NCBI GenBank assembly: GCA_943789205.1
Contig: CALSTG010000001.1
Span: 1,044,435-1,108,434 of the forward strand
DNA: 64,000 nucleotides
Direction of reading: 5' to 3'
From: an uncultured Flavobacteriales bacterium
Lineage (GTDB): Bacteria; Bacteroidota; Bacteroidia; Flavobacteriales_D; Crocinitomicaceae
The notes under the pieces are model-generated. The model saw nothing but the letters and a program-made list of their open reading frames with translations. It was not told the DNA's origin and made no database searches. Positions 19,492 through 28,451 of this stretch are shown here, piece by piece; the first letter of the stretch is position 1; each line of letters opens with the position of its first letter. The position numbers were made by a program, and so were the translations under genes.

Positions 19492-20688
19492 ATGAAGTTA
19501 TTATCGCGTTACTCAGGCGTGTTTTCAAGTCTTTATTTAATCTTTTTTTTACTGTTATTGGCTTGTCAAGAACACATGGAGGAAAATCCTTCAAAAGAGA
19601 AGATATCACAAGTAGCTGAACCTGAACATCTCATAGCGGAATTGCCTCAAGACTCAATATTTGAAATTGACGTCCCTGACGACTCTATATTAACCATACA
19701 AATTATCAATTCAATGGAACTTGATAGTTTTACAAGGTTCGCCTTTTACGAAACCATACAAATAAATAACACACGGTTTTGCCCCTCGGGTTTTGTTATA
19801 GAAACAAGCTCCCAGGGAGGTACACCATGTGAACAAATACAAGTGAGCAGCTTTGACAGAAATGCAAAAATTATTCAAGTTGTGCCGTTAACGCTGGGTT
19901 GCGATTGTCCTTCAGAATGCGAAGGTTGTGAATGGCAAAAATCCATAGATTGGCAGGACAATACCCATTTCAATATTAATGAAGAAGCGACAAATGTATT
20001 GAACTCAAATGAAGAACTTGCAAGACTTAATTATGAGGATTGCGACACAAAAACAACCTATTCAAAAACAGCGTGTTCCATCGACGGTCAAGGAGCAATA
20101 AATATAGGCCAGAAAAAAAACATAACCCGAAAAGAGGCACTTTTACAGGCGCTAAAAGGCAAGCACTCTTTGAGTGCAATAAGCGGTTTTTCGGGAGCCA
20201 ATACAATGTATGATTATACCCAAACAAATCACGTTTGGAATGCGTTTGGATCTTCTATTCATCAAGCTAGAAGAGAGCCCTTTGATATAGCGCTTGATGC
20301 TGAAGAGATTTCTATTTTACAAGGACTACAAATTTCTGTTCAAAAGGATTTAAGTGTTGCTGTTATGGTAAATGACACCTCTATAATTTCGATTCCATTT
20401 AACCCTAATGGCCTACTCTTAGAGCTTTCACAAAAACCAGAAGCTTATATTATGGGAGTTCCTGATTCTCTAACTCCATCTACCACAGTAATTAATGAAG
20501 TACTTTATCTTGCTACAAAAGATCAGTTAGAGGGCAATGCGCTAAATCCAATCGACCTGGTTATCGGTATCGCCGATGCTTACACGCTAGCATTCAATGT
20601 CATTGAGAACCGATTTGAACTAACGCTTTTCTATGCGGACTGCTGCGACAATGCAATCTATTTGTTCAAAAATCAAAACAACTATTAG
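19492..20688 (+). CDS. Putative lipoprotein of unknown function
   Basis: I do not recognise this 398-residue protein. It has a basic start, a hydrophobic segment (about 11-24) and a lipobox LLAC near residue 26, then a Glu/Pro-rich linker. A cysteine-rich patch, CDCPSECEGCEW near residue 143, with further single Cys residues suggests disulfides or metal binding. No enzymatic motif is evident. It starts three bases after the repeat-protein gene, so the YjdF-like, repeat and lipoprotein genes may form an operon. Confidence 0.6.
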   Translation: MKLLSRYSGVFSSLYLIFFLLLLACQEHMEENPSKEKISQVAEPEHLIAELPQDSIFEIDVPDDSILTIQIINSMELDSFTRFAFYETIQINNTRFCPSGFVIETSSQGGTPCEQIQVSSFDRNAKIIQVVPLTLGCDCPSECEGCEWQKSIDWQDNTHFNINEEATNVLNSNEELARLNYEDCDTKTTYSKTACSIDGQGAINIGQKKNITRKEALLQALKGKHSLSAISGFSGANTMYDYTQTNHVWNAFGSSIHQARREPFDIALDAEEISILQGLQISVQKDLSVAVMVNDTSIISIPFNPNGLLLELSQKPEAYIMGVPDSLTPSTTVINEVLYLATKDQLEGNALNPIDLVIGIADAYTLAFNVIENRFELTLFYADCCDNAIYLFKNQNNY

Positions 20689-20691
20689 CAT

Positions 20692-21066
20692 ATGTCTGAA
20701 ATTACACCCGTCAACATCCGTGATAAATTTAATGCGTTTAATAAAACCTGGACGCCACATATCATTGGAGAGCTCAACGAACAATACGTCAAACTCTGTA
20801 AGCTCAAAGATGAATTTGTATGGCATAGCCATGAACATGAAGACGAGCTGTTTATGGTTTTTGAGGGTTCACTTTTTATGGATTTCAAAGATCAAGATAC
20901 GGTAGAAGTTAAAGCAGGTGAGATATTAATTGTTCCAAAAGGAATTGAGCACCGCCCTAGGACAAATGGAGAAATCGTGTTAAATTTACTTTTCGAGCCT
21001 AAAGAAACTAAACATACTGGCACCGTAAAAAGCACAAAAACCGTTGAGAAACAAGACTGGATCTAA
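20692..21066 (+). CDS. Small cupin-domain protein
   Basis: The 124-residue protein is a single-domain cupin. Motif 1 is WHSHEHEDELFMVFEG (two His and Glu as metal ligands, near residues 44-59). Motif 2 is PKGIEHRP (near residues 84-91) with the fourth ligand His. Such proteins bind divalent metals; many are small isomerases, dioxygenases or sensors, and the substrate cannot be told from sequence. It begins three bases after the lipoprotein gene and ends 34 bases before a CotH gene. Confidence 0.85.
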   Translation: MSEITPVNIRDKFNAFNKTWTPHIIGELNEQYVKLCKLKDEFVWHSHEHEDELFMVFEGSLFMDFKDQDTVEVKAGEILIVPKGIEHRPRTNGEIVLNLLFEPKETKHTGTVKSTKTVEKQDWI

Positions 21067-21100
21067 AACCTACTTATTTAATATTAATAGAATTCAAACC

Positions 21101-22957
21101 ATGAAATTCAAACATATTCTTTTGGGAGTTGCCTTACTTTTCACAAGTAGCAGCTTAAAAAGCCAAGAAATATACAACCCTCAAGCCCTCTATGATGCTC
21201 CTGGGGGAGTTTTTGATATTTCCTTTGTGCGCGAAATGAATCTCGTTTTTGAAGACCCTAATTATCACAGTGTATTGGTGAACTCCTTCTTTAATGCGCC
21301 TAGCTATAGAATTCCTGCCACACTCAACTTCGAAGGGGAAAGCTATGATAGCGTAGGAGTTCGATATAAAGGAAATTCAACGTTTTGTCTTCCAACAGAT
21401 CAGGGGAATAGAAAGGTCCCGTACAACATTGAAATGAATCATTTTATACAAGGCCAAAAACTTGAAAACCTTAAAAAAATAAAGTTGGCCAATGCTTGGA
21501 TGGATCCAACCTTTGCCAAAGAAATTACTGCATCACATATCTACAAAAAATACCTACCCAGTCCAGAGGTTAATTTATTGAAATTAAATGTACAAGGCAA
21601 CTATCTCGGTATTTACGTAAATACTGAGTCTATTGACAAGCAGTTTTTACAAAAGCACTTTGGAGAAAAAGATGGCGTCTTTTTTAAATGTGACCCTGTA
21701 CAGGTGTTTTGTGGAGAAAACACGGGAAATGGAAATCCAGATTTAAAATGGCTCGGTGCAGATAGCGCCAGTTATTATAACAGCTATGATTTAAAATCGG
21801 ATAGGGGTTGGGGAGCACTGATGGAGCTTATAGAGAAAATCAACTTTGACTTTGATAATTTAGGAGAGGTCTTGAATATAGATCGAACATTATGGGCTTT
21901 TGCTGTTAACTCTTCCATCTTAAATCTCGATACCTACAACGGCTACTATGTTCACAATTATTATTTATACCAAACGGAAGATGGATTGTTTCAAATGATT
22001 CCTTGGGATTTTGACAATGCTTTTGCGGGTGCTATATTGGGCTGGGAATTTTTTGAGCCTGAAGTTGTGCACAATTATGATACCTATGGCAATCAATATT
22101 TTCCTAATGAAAGACCTTTACTTCAAAAGCTTTTGAATGACCCGCTCCGCAAAAAACAATACAATGCGCATCTTCGAACAATTTTAACAGAAACTCTACT
22201 CGATACCGCAACTATTCGTGGCGGAATAAACGAGCTTCATAACCTAGCATATAGTGCCGTTCAATCTGACTTCAATAAAGCATTCTCCATGCAACAATTC
22301 AGCTCCAATGTGGAAGAAGACCTTTGGACAGGTTGGGGTTTTGGGGGCATTCTATCTATGGTAGACGCAAGAAATAACTACCTATCCAACCTGTCAACCA
22401 TGGTGCTGCCTGTACCAAACATTTCAAACATGAGCTTAAATAATGGTGTGCTTACTGTAGATGTGGAATTGGCATCACAAGTTGATGTGATGGCAACAAC
22501 GAGCAATCACAATTCTAAGTTTGAAGCTTTTGAGATGTTCGATGACGGAACGAATGGAGATCTTATTGCTAATGACAATACCTATACCGCCTTTCTTCCA
22601 TATGTCGTTTCAGGCGATGCCGTAAAGTTCTACATTCGCGCACAAAACTCTTCAAACATGAGTTTACTTCCCGAACGTGCAGAATATGAATTCTTTATTT
22701 ATGACCCGAATGCAAGCATAGCAGACAACAACTTCAGCACAGTAGTCAATGTATACCCAAACCCAGCCTCCTCCATGCTGAACGTAAGCAGTAAAGAAAC
22801 GCAAAAACTTCACTGTGAATTGTATTCGATGATGGGGGAAAAAGTCTTAGAAAAAGACTATTGGGGCGCTAATGCGAGTCTTAATATAGCAACGCTTCGT
22901 TCCGGAGCATATATTCTCAAAGTCAACGGACAAAGCTTTAAGGTCCTAAAAAAATAG
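21101..22957 (+). CDS. Secreted CotH-kinase-family protein with T9SS sorting domain
   Basis: The product (618 residues) has a signal peptide (about 1-20, ending LKSQ). A CotH-like kinase domain follows, with VGVRYKGNSTF near residue 87, the segment EVNLLKLNVQGNYLGIYVNTE near residue 160, and MIPWDFDNAF near residue 300, which fits the catalytic WDxD-type motif. An Ig-like region (about 440-540) and a C-terminal T9SS sorting domain (VNVYPNPASS) come last. Bacillus CotH is a spore-coat protein kinase; the role in Bacteroidota is unknown. The longer frame from 21044 is rejected because the signal peptide starts at 21101. Confidence 0.83.
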   Translation: MKFKHILLGVALLFTSSSLKSQEIYNPQALYDAPGGVFDISFVREMNLVFEDPNYHSVLVNSFFNAPSYRIPATLNFEGESYDSVGVRYKGNSTFCLPTDQGNRKVPYNIEMNHFIQGQKLENLKKIKLANAWMDPTFAKEITASHIYKKYLPSPEVNLLKLNVQGNYLGIYVNTESIDKQFLQKHFGEKDGVFFKCDPVQVFCGENTGNGNPDLKWLGADSASYYNSYDLKSDRGWGALMELIEKINFDFDNLGEVLNIDRTLWAFAVNSSILNLDTYNGYYVHNYYLYQTEDGLFQMIPWDFDNAFAGAILGWEFFEPEVVHNYDTYGNQYFPNERPLLQKLLNDPLRKKQYNAHLRTILTETLLDTATIRGGINELHNLAYSAVQSDFNKAFSMQQFSSNVEEDLWTGWGFGGILSMVDARNNYLSNLSTMVLPVPNISNMSLNNGVLTVDVELASQVDVMATTSNHNSKFEAFEMFDDGTNGDLIANDNTYTAFLPYVVSGDAVKFYIRAQNSSNMSLLPERAEYEFFIYDPNASIADNNFSTVVNVYPNPASSMLNVSSKETQKLHCELYSMMGEKVLEKDYWGANASLNIATLRSGAYILKVNGQSFKVLKK

Positions 22958-22958
22958 C

Positions 22959-22983
22959 CAGTATTAATTTAGTTTTAATACTG
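22959..22983 (+). terminator. Candidate terminator hairpin after the CotH gene
   Basis: Two 9-base arms (CAGTATTAA and TTAATACTG) around a 7-base loop lie directly after the stop codon. There is no clear T-tract, so termination is plausible but not certain. Confidence 0.45.
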
Positions 22984-23065
22984 TCAATGTTGATTTGGCA
23001 AGATGATTGCCTAAGTGCTTTTCGTAAATAAATAACTACTTTTAAATTTAACCAAAAAACAAAAC

Positions 23066-25058
23066 ATGAAAAGCTTGAAACTTACCGTAACATTCTTCTT
23101 TTTTTTGCTCGCATTTTTTAATTTTTCACAATCCAATACTCTAGTTGTTTTCTCGCAAGACCCAACACCATTTTACATAGTTCTTGACGGCGTCAAAAAA
23201 AATGAAGTTGCAGAAACGAGGGTTGTCGTTCCTGGTATCAGACAAACAAATAGTAATGTTCAAATCTATTTCAAGGATGAAAGCATAGCACCAATTACCA
23301 AAAATATTTGGTGGGAAGAGGGACATGAAAATGACGAGGTTACCTATCGTATTGTACCCGTAAAAAGGGGCTACAAGCTGCGTTTTTTCAGTACGGTGCC
23401 AAATAAAGTAACACCAACCCCACCGCCTACCACTGCAGTAATTGCAGGGAATACAGTTACGGCTCCTGCATCTTTAGTAGGATGTGTGAATCCTGTTCAG
23501 GACATAGGAAGCATTATGGGTGCCATTGACGATGAAAGTTTTGATGAAGGGAAAATGACTGTCGCAAAGCAAGCGACATCAAAAAAGTGTTTGACGGTAA
23601 ATCAAATCAAACAAATCATGGATGAATTTAGCTTCAGCAAAAACAAACTTGACTTCGCTAAATATGGCTACACACGATGCTACAATCCAGATGATTATTA
23701 TCAAGTGAATGCTGCTTTTGATTTTGACTCGGAAAAAAAAGAGCTCAACGAATACATAACGTCAACTCCACTAGCCACAGCTCCAGTGGCAGTTAGCACC
23801 TCAGGTAAACACAAAATGTACAATCGACAACAACAACTGTTGTAACTGAAACCACAACAATAAGCAACAACGGCGATGCAAATTCAATTAACGCGAATAC
23901 AAATAATACGGTGACAAATAGCAATGCGAATGTAAATGGCAATATGAATACAGGTGTTAACATGAATGTAAATTCAGGTACAGACAACACGAGTATGAAT
24001 AATGCGGTGACAAACAGCAATACGAACGTAAATGGTAATATAAATACTGGTATTAACATGAACGTAAATTCAGGTATAGATATGAACGCCGGTGGAACTG
24101 TAAACAATTCGCCTGATATGGTTGGTGGCTCTATAAGTATGAACATCAATATGAATGATGGGGCAAACATGAATACGGGTAATGAAAACATGAATATGAA
24201 CGTCAATGTAAATGATGGAAACATGAATGCCGTAAATCCTCCTAATAACGGAAACGTGTCAATTAATATGAATGTCAATGAGGGCTATACCAATACGGCG
24301 GTTCCTGTAAATGGACAAGTGAATGTCAGTATGAATGACGGAAGCGAACATGAATACGGGTAATGAAAACTATGAATATGAACGTCAATGTAAATGATGG
24401 AAACATGAATGCCGTAAATCCTCCTAATAATGGAAATATGTCAATTAATATGAATGTCAATGAAGGCCAAACCAATATGGCCGTTCCTATTAATGGGCAG
24501 GTGAACGTTAATATGAATATGAATGATGCAGGCTTCAACAATGGTATGAATCAAGCAAACAACAATATGGAGGTGAACATGAATGTCAATGAATCGGTTA
24601 CACCGAATACAACAAACAACGCTGCAGCATTCAACAATAACACGAATACCACCAATATAGACGTTAACGAAACCGTAACGACAACCGTAACGACAACTAC
24701 AACCACAATTAACGAGACACCTATTGCTGCCGCTCCTGTTGTTGCCGCACCTGTTTCTTCAGGAGGGTGTGTAAACCCGGTTCAGGATATGGGAAGTATT
24801 ATGGCTGCTATTGATGATGAAAGCTTTGACGAGGGGAAAATAATTGTCGCTAAGCAGGCAACATCAAAAAAGTGTTTAACTGTAGATCAAATCAAACAAA
24901 TAATGGATGAATTTAGCTTTAGCAAAAACAAGCTGAACTTCGCCAAATACGCCTATAAAAGATGCTACAATCCAGATGATTATTATCAAGTAAATGGTGC
25001 TTTTGACTTTAGCTCGGACAAAGAGGAAATGAACGAGTTTATCAACGACCAGAATTAA
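23066..25058 (+). pseudogene. Exported double-DUF4476 protein with Asn/Met-rich linker, broken by three frameshifts
   Basis: Read across three small indels, this is one exported protein of about 660 residues. It has a signal peptide (about 1-21), a beta-rich N-domain, a first DUF4476 domain (CVNPVQDIGSIM, near base 23480), a long linker dominated by NMNVN-type repeats, and a second, nearly identical DUF4476 domain (near base 24766). The frame is lost at 23807-23809 (an A-run), near 24341-24346 and at about 24371. Three ORFs result: 23066-23845, 23911-24363 and 24363-25058. Adjacent frames join without loss of similarity. The breaks are either recent mutations or sequencing errors in a repetitive region. 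DUF4476 has no established function. Confidence 0.75.
24167..24528 (+). repeat. Two-copy tandem repeat of about 180 bp inside the Asn/Met-rich linker
   Basis: Unit 1 starts at 24167 and unit 2 at 24348; the 181-base period equals 60 codons plus the one inserted base that breaks the frame. Each unit encodes NMNTGNENMNMNVNVN, then an AVNPPNNGN stretch and a VPxNGQVNV stretch. Two of the gene's three frameshifts sit at the start of unit 2. Confidence 0.75.
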
Positions 25059-25080
25059 TAATCACGAACTCAAAATAAAA

Positions 25081-25105
25081 GACCTCATCAAAGAATGATG
25101 AGGTC
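25081..25105 (-). terminator. Terminator hairpin at the end of the ssb pair
   Basis: GACCTCATCA and TGATGAGGTC form a perfect 10-bp stem with a 5-base loop. On the minus strand the stem is followed by a T-rich tract (TTTTATTTT), as in a Rho-independent terminator. The stop codon of the shorter ssb lies inside the stem. It can also insulate the DUF4476 gene on the plus strand. Confidence 0.75.
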
Positions 25106-25399
25106 ATTGATCTCTATCTCCGAGAACATTTTGCGGCTACCCCGATCGTGGTAAAAACGACTCACGATTCGACCTTCAATGGCTACTGAGGTGCCTTTTG
25201 TACCATATTCATTTAGGACCTGAACCCATCTTCCCCAAGCCGATAGCGTATGCCAATTTTTGCGTGTTTTTTTAGCACCTTGAACATCTAAATAGCTTTC
25301 TTGTGTAGTTAAGGTAAACTTCACCTGGCGCCTGCCATTAGACAGCAGGTGAAGCTCTGGTTTAGAATGAATCTCACCAATAAGGTGTACCAAGTTCAT
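25088..25399 (-). CDS. Small single-stranded DNA-binding protein, second of pair
   Basis: The 103-residue protein is a single OB-fold SSB: MNLVHLIGEI at the start, the FTLTTQESYLD strand near residue 28, WHTLSAWGRWVQV near residue 49 and VAIEGRIVSRFYHD near residue 72. It ends directly after the fold and lacks the acidic C-terminal tail by which housekeeping SSB recruits repair proteins. It overlaps the upstream ssb by one base (TAATG). It lies upstream of and divergent from the integrase, so a role in single-stranded DNA handling during cassette movement or DNA uptake is possible (inference). Confidence 0.85.
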   Translation of the reverse strand: MNLVHLIGEIHSKPELHLLSNGRRQVKFTLTTQESYLDVQGAKKTRKNWHTLSAWGRWVQVLNEYGTKGTSVAIEGRIVSRFYHDRGSRKMFSEIEINDLIIL

Positions 25400-25755
25400 T
25401 ACTCAGCTACCTCACCTCTGTATGGAGCAGACAACACCAAAAACTCATTTGCCTCAACGACGGTTCTATTCTTGCGCTCGCCGGCTTTGGTTTCATAGGT
25501 TTGGTGTAAAAGTCGGCCTTCCACCATGACCTTGCTGCCCTTCTCAAGTGCATCTCGCATCTTGTCGCCCAATGGACCCCAAGCATTCACGTTGTGCCAC
25601 TGTACCTGTTCATCCCAGTCGCCATTCTTTTGTTTATAGCGCTGGTGGGTAGCCATGCTGAATTTTGTAATTGACTTTCCTGAGTCAAAGGAGACCGTTT
25701 CCGGATCTCTTCCTAATCGCCCGATTAAACTGACTTTGTTTCGTAATGCATTCAT
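25399..25755 (-). CDS. ssb: Single-stranded DNA-binding protein, first of pair
   Basis: This 118-residue SSB has the canonical order: MNALRNKVSLIGRLGRDPE at the N terminus, FSMATHQRYKQKNGDW with the DNA-contacting aromatic residues, WHNVNAWGPLGD near residue 54 and KVMVEGRLLHQTYE near residue 74. Its C terminus (RGEVAE) is short and not the usual DDDIPF-type tail. It is probably not the housekeeping SSB, but I cannot see the rest of the genome. It is transcribed away from the integrase; the 169 bases between them must hold both promoters. Confidence 0.88.
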   Translation of the reverse strand: MNALRNKVSLIGRLGRDPETVSFDSGKSITKFSMATHQRYKQKNGDWDEQVQWHNVNAWGPLGDKMRDALEKGSKVMVEGRLLHQTYETKAGERKNRTVVEANEFLVLSAPYRGEVAE

Positions 25756-25924
25756 AATGTAAAAATTTAAAAGTTTAAAAAAATTGCTTGTCGCTAAATT
25801 CGACAGGACAAAATTGAGGGCAATGAAAAGCCATAAACGGTTCCTTGTCGTTTAGTGTCGATATTTAGTCGTTTGTAATTGATTAAGGTGCGAATACTTG
25901 ATCTAATTTCTAGACGTTTGCACC

Positions 25925-26758
25925 ATGAACAACCTCGAACAAGTCATTCAAAAAATGCGCATCAAGCGCTACAGTACAAATACAATTAACACCTATGTGT
26001 CATGCCTAAAGCAATTCTTTAACTATCTCAAGCAAGCAGACACAAAAGAACTCGGCAAAGAAGAGGTCATGTCCTATCTAGAACATTTAGTAAAAAAGGG
26101 CTATTCCAAGAGCGCACAAAACCAGCATATCAATGCGATAAAGTTCTATTATGAAAAACACCTTGGACACAAACGTACTTTCTATTTTATCGAACGGCCT
26201 TTTAAAGATCAAAGGATTCCTGTGGTGCTCAGCAAAGCAGAAACCCAAAGACTATTTCAGGCTGTTGACAACCTAAAGCACAGAACAATTCTATATACCA
26301 TCTATGGTTGCGGGCTACGCATTTCAGAGCTGATCAACCTGCAAATGAGTGATGTAGATCGGGAACGCATGTGCCTATGGGTTAGAAAAGGAAAGGGAAA
26401 TAAAGACCGTCAAATACCCATTTCGCCAAAGTTACTCGCGCTACTGGAGCGCTACTATAAATCCTATAGGCCCCAAGTATTCCTTATCAATGGACAACAT
26501 GGCTTAAAATACTCAGCAGGGAGCGTACAAAAGATCGTTAAAGCCGCCTGTAAAAAAGCGTCTATTCAAAAGCATGTCACTCCACATACACTTCGACATA
26601 GTTTTGCTACACATCTTTTAGAAAACGGAACGGACTTGCGATGCATTCAAAGTATATTAGGGCATAACGATATCAAAACCACACAGATTTATACCCACGT
26701 CACATCAGCGCACTTGAATAGCATCAAAAATCCATTTGATGACATGGATCTCAGCTAA
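25925..26758 (+). CDS. XerC/D-type tyrosine recombinase adjoining the cassette array
   Basis: The 277-residue enzyme has an N-terminal SAM-like core-binding domain (about 1-85) and a complete catalytic domain: R132 (GCGLRISEL), the lysine hairpin KGKGNKDR (155-162), H221 and R224 (PHTLRHSFATHLL), H247 (LGHNDI) and nucleophile Y256 (QIYTHV). It ends in SIKNPFDDMDLS. There is no IntI-specific insertion between the lysine hairpin and the HxxR helix: only a short loop is present where IntI proteins have an extra helix. It points toward the cassettes, as in so-called inverse integrons. A near-match to the -7 box (GACGTTTG) ends four bases before its ATG. It is the obvious candidate for moving the cassettes; this is inference from position. 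Confidence 0.92.
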   Translation: MNNLEQVIQKMRIKRYSTNTINTYVSCLKQFFNYLKQADTKELGKEEVMSYLEHLVKKGYSKSAQNQHINAIKFYYEKHLGHKRTFYFIERPFKDQRIPVVLSKAETQRLFQAVDNLKHRTILYTIYGCGLRISELINLQMSDVDRERMCLWVRKGKGNKDRQIPISPKLLALLERYYKSYRPQVFLINGQHGLKYSAGSVQKIVKAACKKASIQKHVTPHTLRHSFATHLLENGTDLRCIQSILGHNDIKTTQIYTHVTSAHLNSIKNPFDDMDLS

Positions 26759-26770
26759 AAAATATAAGCG

Positions 26771-26793
26771 AAATAAACGTATTACGTTTATTT
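26771..26793. repeat. Perfect palindrome after the integrase gene
   Basis: The arms AAATAAACGTA and TACGTTTATTT surround a single T. The same palindrome with central A recurs inside both attI-like sites (26939-26959 and 55120-55140). Thirteen bases after the integrase stop, it could be a terminator, but the shared sequence suggests a protein-binding site, perhaps for the recombinase. Confidence 0.7.
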
Positions 26794-26915
26794 CTACATC
26801 CCAATATCCGACTTCACCACTACTCTGAAGAATACAACCGGTATTTATAAAAAACTCATATTCAGTAGTTTACATATTCAATATCTTTCCTTATTAGGGT
26901 CTCAAGCATTCTATT

Positions 26916-26923
26916 TATATTTG
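26916..26923 (+). promoter_or_regulatory. Candidate cassette promoter (Pc-like) of array 1
   Basis: TATATTTG matches TAnnTTTG and lies 11 bases upstream of the attI-like site, pointing into the cassettes. At array 2 a near-match (TATCTTTA, 55093-55100) sits in a similar place, which supports a shared design. Confidence 0.4.
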
Positions 26924-26934
26924 AGTATTAAACT

Positions 26935-26969
26935 CAGAAATAAACGTAATACGTTTATTCCCTCGTTAT
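26935..26969 (+). other. attI-like recombination site of array 1
   Basis: This 35-bp segment is repeated exactly at 55116-55150 and nowhere else that I found. It comprises CAG, the palindrome with arms AATAAACGTA and TACGTTTATT, the spacer CCCTC and then GTTAT. The inferred crossover is between G26965 and T26966, where the first cassette begins. In integrons the primary site attI has one GTTRRRY crossover box next to integrase-binding sequence; this fits, but the palindromic part is unlike the attI sites I know. Confidence 0.7.
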
Positions 26970-26974
26970 AAACA

Positions 26975-28315
26975 ATGAACATAACCAGAGACTTCATATA
27001 CAATATAATCTTCATAGCCATAATCTCGATTTACGGAATAGAAGTATGTCCTCATGTCTCAAAACTTGGGCTTACTTTAACTGGCTTAAGCTTTTTATTA
27101 GTCGTATTACCTTTATTCATTGCTCGAATACTGATTTCTAAAAGAAACAATAATAACTACAGACAGTTCATAATTGACTTCAGCTACTTTGCTATTGTAG
27201 GGACTTTCGTAGGACTTTTCAACTACATTTATAGAGATTACCCAATAGAGAGTGCATTAAAGATAATTGTTGGGGCGCTTTCTTTGGGCACTCTGAACGC
27301 AATTATATACTCTTTAGAAGCTCCTTTTCTAAAAACAATAAACAGGTTTTCTTTCACCAGCAGAATATCATTGTTTTTGTCGTTGATTTTAATCTTAATT
27401 GGTGGAGTTTGGATTCTTTTAGTAAAGCAAAATCTAAACTTATTTGATGAAGTTCAAAACGGATCCATGATAGATTTGGTCACGAGCATAACAATTGAAA
27501 CCTTATTTGTTATCACCATTCTAATCTCTTACTTGTTTCGAATAATCTATTTGTATAAAAAGAATTTGCAAGCTGGCATAAAGGGCCAAATCGCAAGTCT
27601 TAAAGAAGTTCGAAGAGATAATTTAAACGTAACTATTTCTAGATTCTCAAATGACGAATTCTCAATTATTGGCGATGAGGTAAACGACATGATATCTCGC
27701 CTTAAGTACGGTCAAAAAATAAAAGATGGTTTTGAAAAAGTAACAGGTAAAAATGTTGGCACGAATCTTATTGAACGAATTTCAGAACGTGATTTCTCAT
27801 CAGAACAAAAAGAAATGACCGTCCTATTTACAGACATAAAAGGTTTCACCACTTTGTGCGAAAACTCTGAACCTAAACAATTTGTGATTGATTTGAACCA
27901 GCATTTTGAATTAATGGTGAGCATAATTCGTGAACTTGATGGAAATGTAAACAAATTTATAGGAGATGCAATTCTAGTATATTTTGAAGGAAATAACTCT
28001 TGCACTCGAGCTACTGTAGCTGCTCATAAAATGATTGAAAAATCGAATTTCAATATCGGGGTTGGCATAAGTCATGGTGAATTAATGGCAGGGCTAATCG
28101 GTTGTGAAGAACGACTCGAGTATTCTATCATAGGAAGCGTTGTGAACAAGGCGGCTAGATTAGAATCAGCAACCAGAACCTTAGATTCTGATCTTGTTAT
28201 TTGTGATTCCACTGCAATGAAGCTAATGGCCAAGGAGTTTAAAACTTTTGAGAATACTAAAATACGTTTGAAAGGATTTGAAGAGAATGAAACCGTATAT
28301 TTTAAAAGTTTATAA
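26975..28315 (+). CDS. Membrane class III adenylate/guanylate cyclase (cassette 1)
   Basis: The 446-residue protein has about six membrane helices (residues 8-190), a HAMP-like linker (about 190-245) and a class III cyclase domain (about 275-446). Catalytic residues are present: metal-binding D287 (FTDIKGFT) and D331 (KFIGDAIL), base-selecting K327, and N391/R395 (NKAARLES) for transition-state binding. It should make cAMP (or cGMP) from the nucleotide triphosphate on the cytoplasmic side; Lys327 favours adenine. The gene starts nine bases after the cassette boundary, with hardly any leader, and its stop codon is part of the attC-like R'' box. An apparently identical copy is cassette 4 (30018-31358). 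Confidence 0.9.
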   Translation: MNITRDFIYNIIFIAIISIYGIEVCPHVSKLGLTLTGLSFLLVVLPLFIARILISKRNNNNYRQFIIDFSYFAIVGTFVGLFNYIYRDYPIESALKIIVGALSLGTLNAIIYSLEAPFLKTINRFSFTSRISLFLSLILILIGGVWILLVKQNLNLFDEVQNGSMIDLVTSITIETLFVITILISYLFRIIYLYKKNLQAGIKGQIASLKEVRRDNLNVTISRFSNDEFSIIGDEVNDMISRLKYGQKIKDGFEKVTGKNVGTNLIERISERDFSSEQKEMTVLFTDIKGFTTLCENSEPKQFVIDLNQHFELMVSIIRELDGNVNKFIGDAILVYFEGNNSCTRATVAAHKMIEKSNFNIGVGISHGELMAGLIGCEERLEYSIIGSVVNKAARLESATRTLDSDLVICDSTAMKLMAKEFKTFENTKIRLKGFEENETVYFKSL

Positions 28316-28361
28316 CAAAACCTAAACTGCATTGAAACCCAGTTTAGCTAAAACGTTATAG
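28308..28361 (+). other. attC-like site 1
   Basis: The R''-like box GTTTATAAC is the reverse complement of the left end of cassette 1 (GTTATAAAC). It is followed by a stem of CTAAACTG and CAGTTTAG around a short loop and ends in AAACG|TTATAG, where cassette 2 begins. The cyclase stop codon lies inside the R'' box. Confidence 0.82.
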
Positions 28362-28451
28362 TACATTGAAATTCAGTGGAGACCAGAGACCACAAAAAAA
28401 ACGGGGCGACACCGAAAAGCCAAATGAGTAGAAAAATTAAACTTAAATAAA

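Noticed and set aside
24167..24528. 180-bp tandem repeat as a mobile or CRISPR-like unit
   Set aside because: It is coding sequence of a low-complexity protein linker.
23793..24541. Long minus-strand ORFs through the Asn/Met-rich region
   Set aside because: They mirror the AAT/ATG-rich coding strand (giving Ile/Phe/Met/Leu-rich translations) and have no independent support.
26771..26793. Palindrome as a XerCD dif site
   Set aside because: A dif site has two 11-bp arms separated by about 6 bases and occurs once per chromosome; this element has a 1-base centre and recurs three times.
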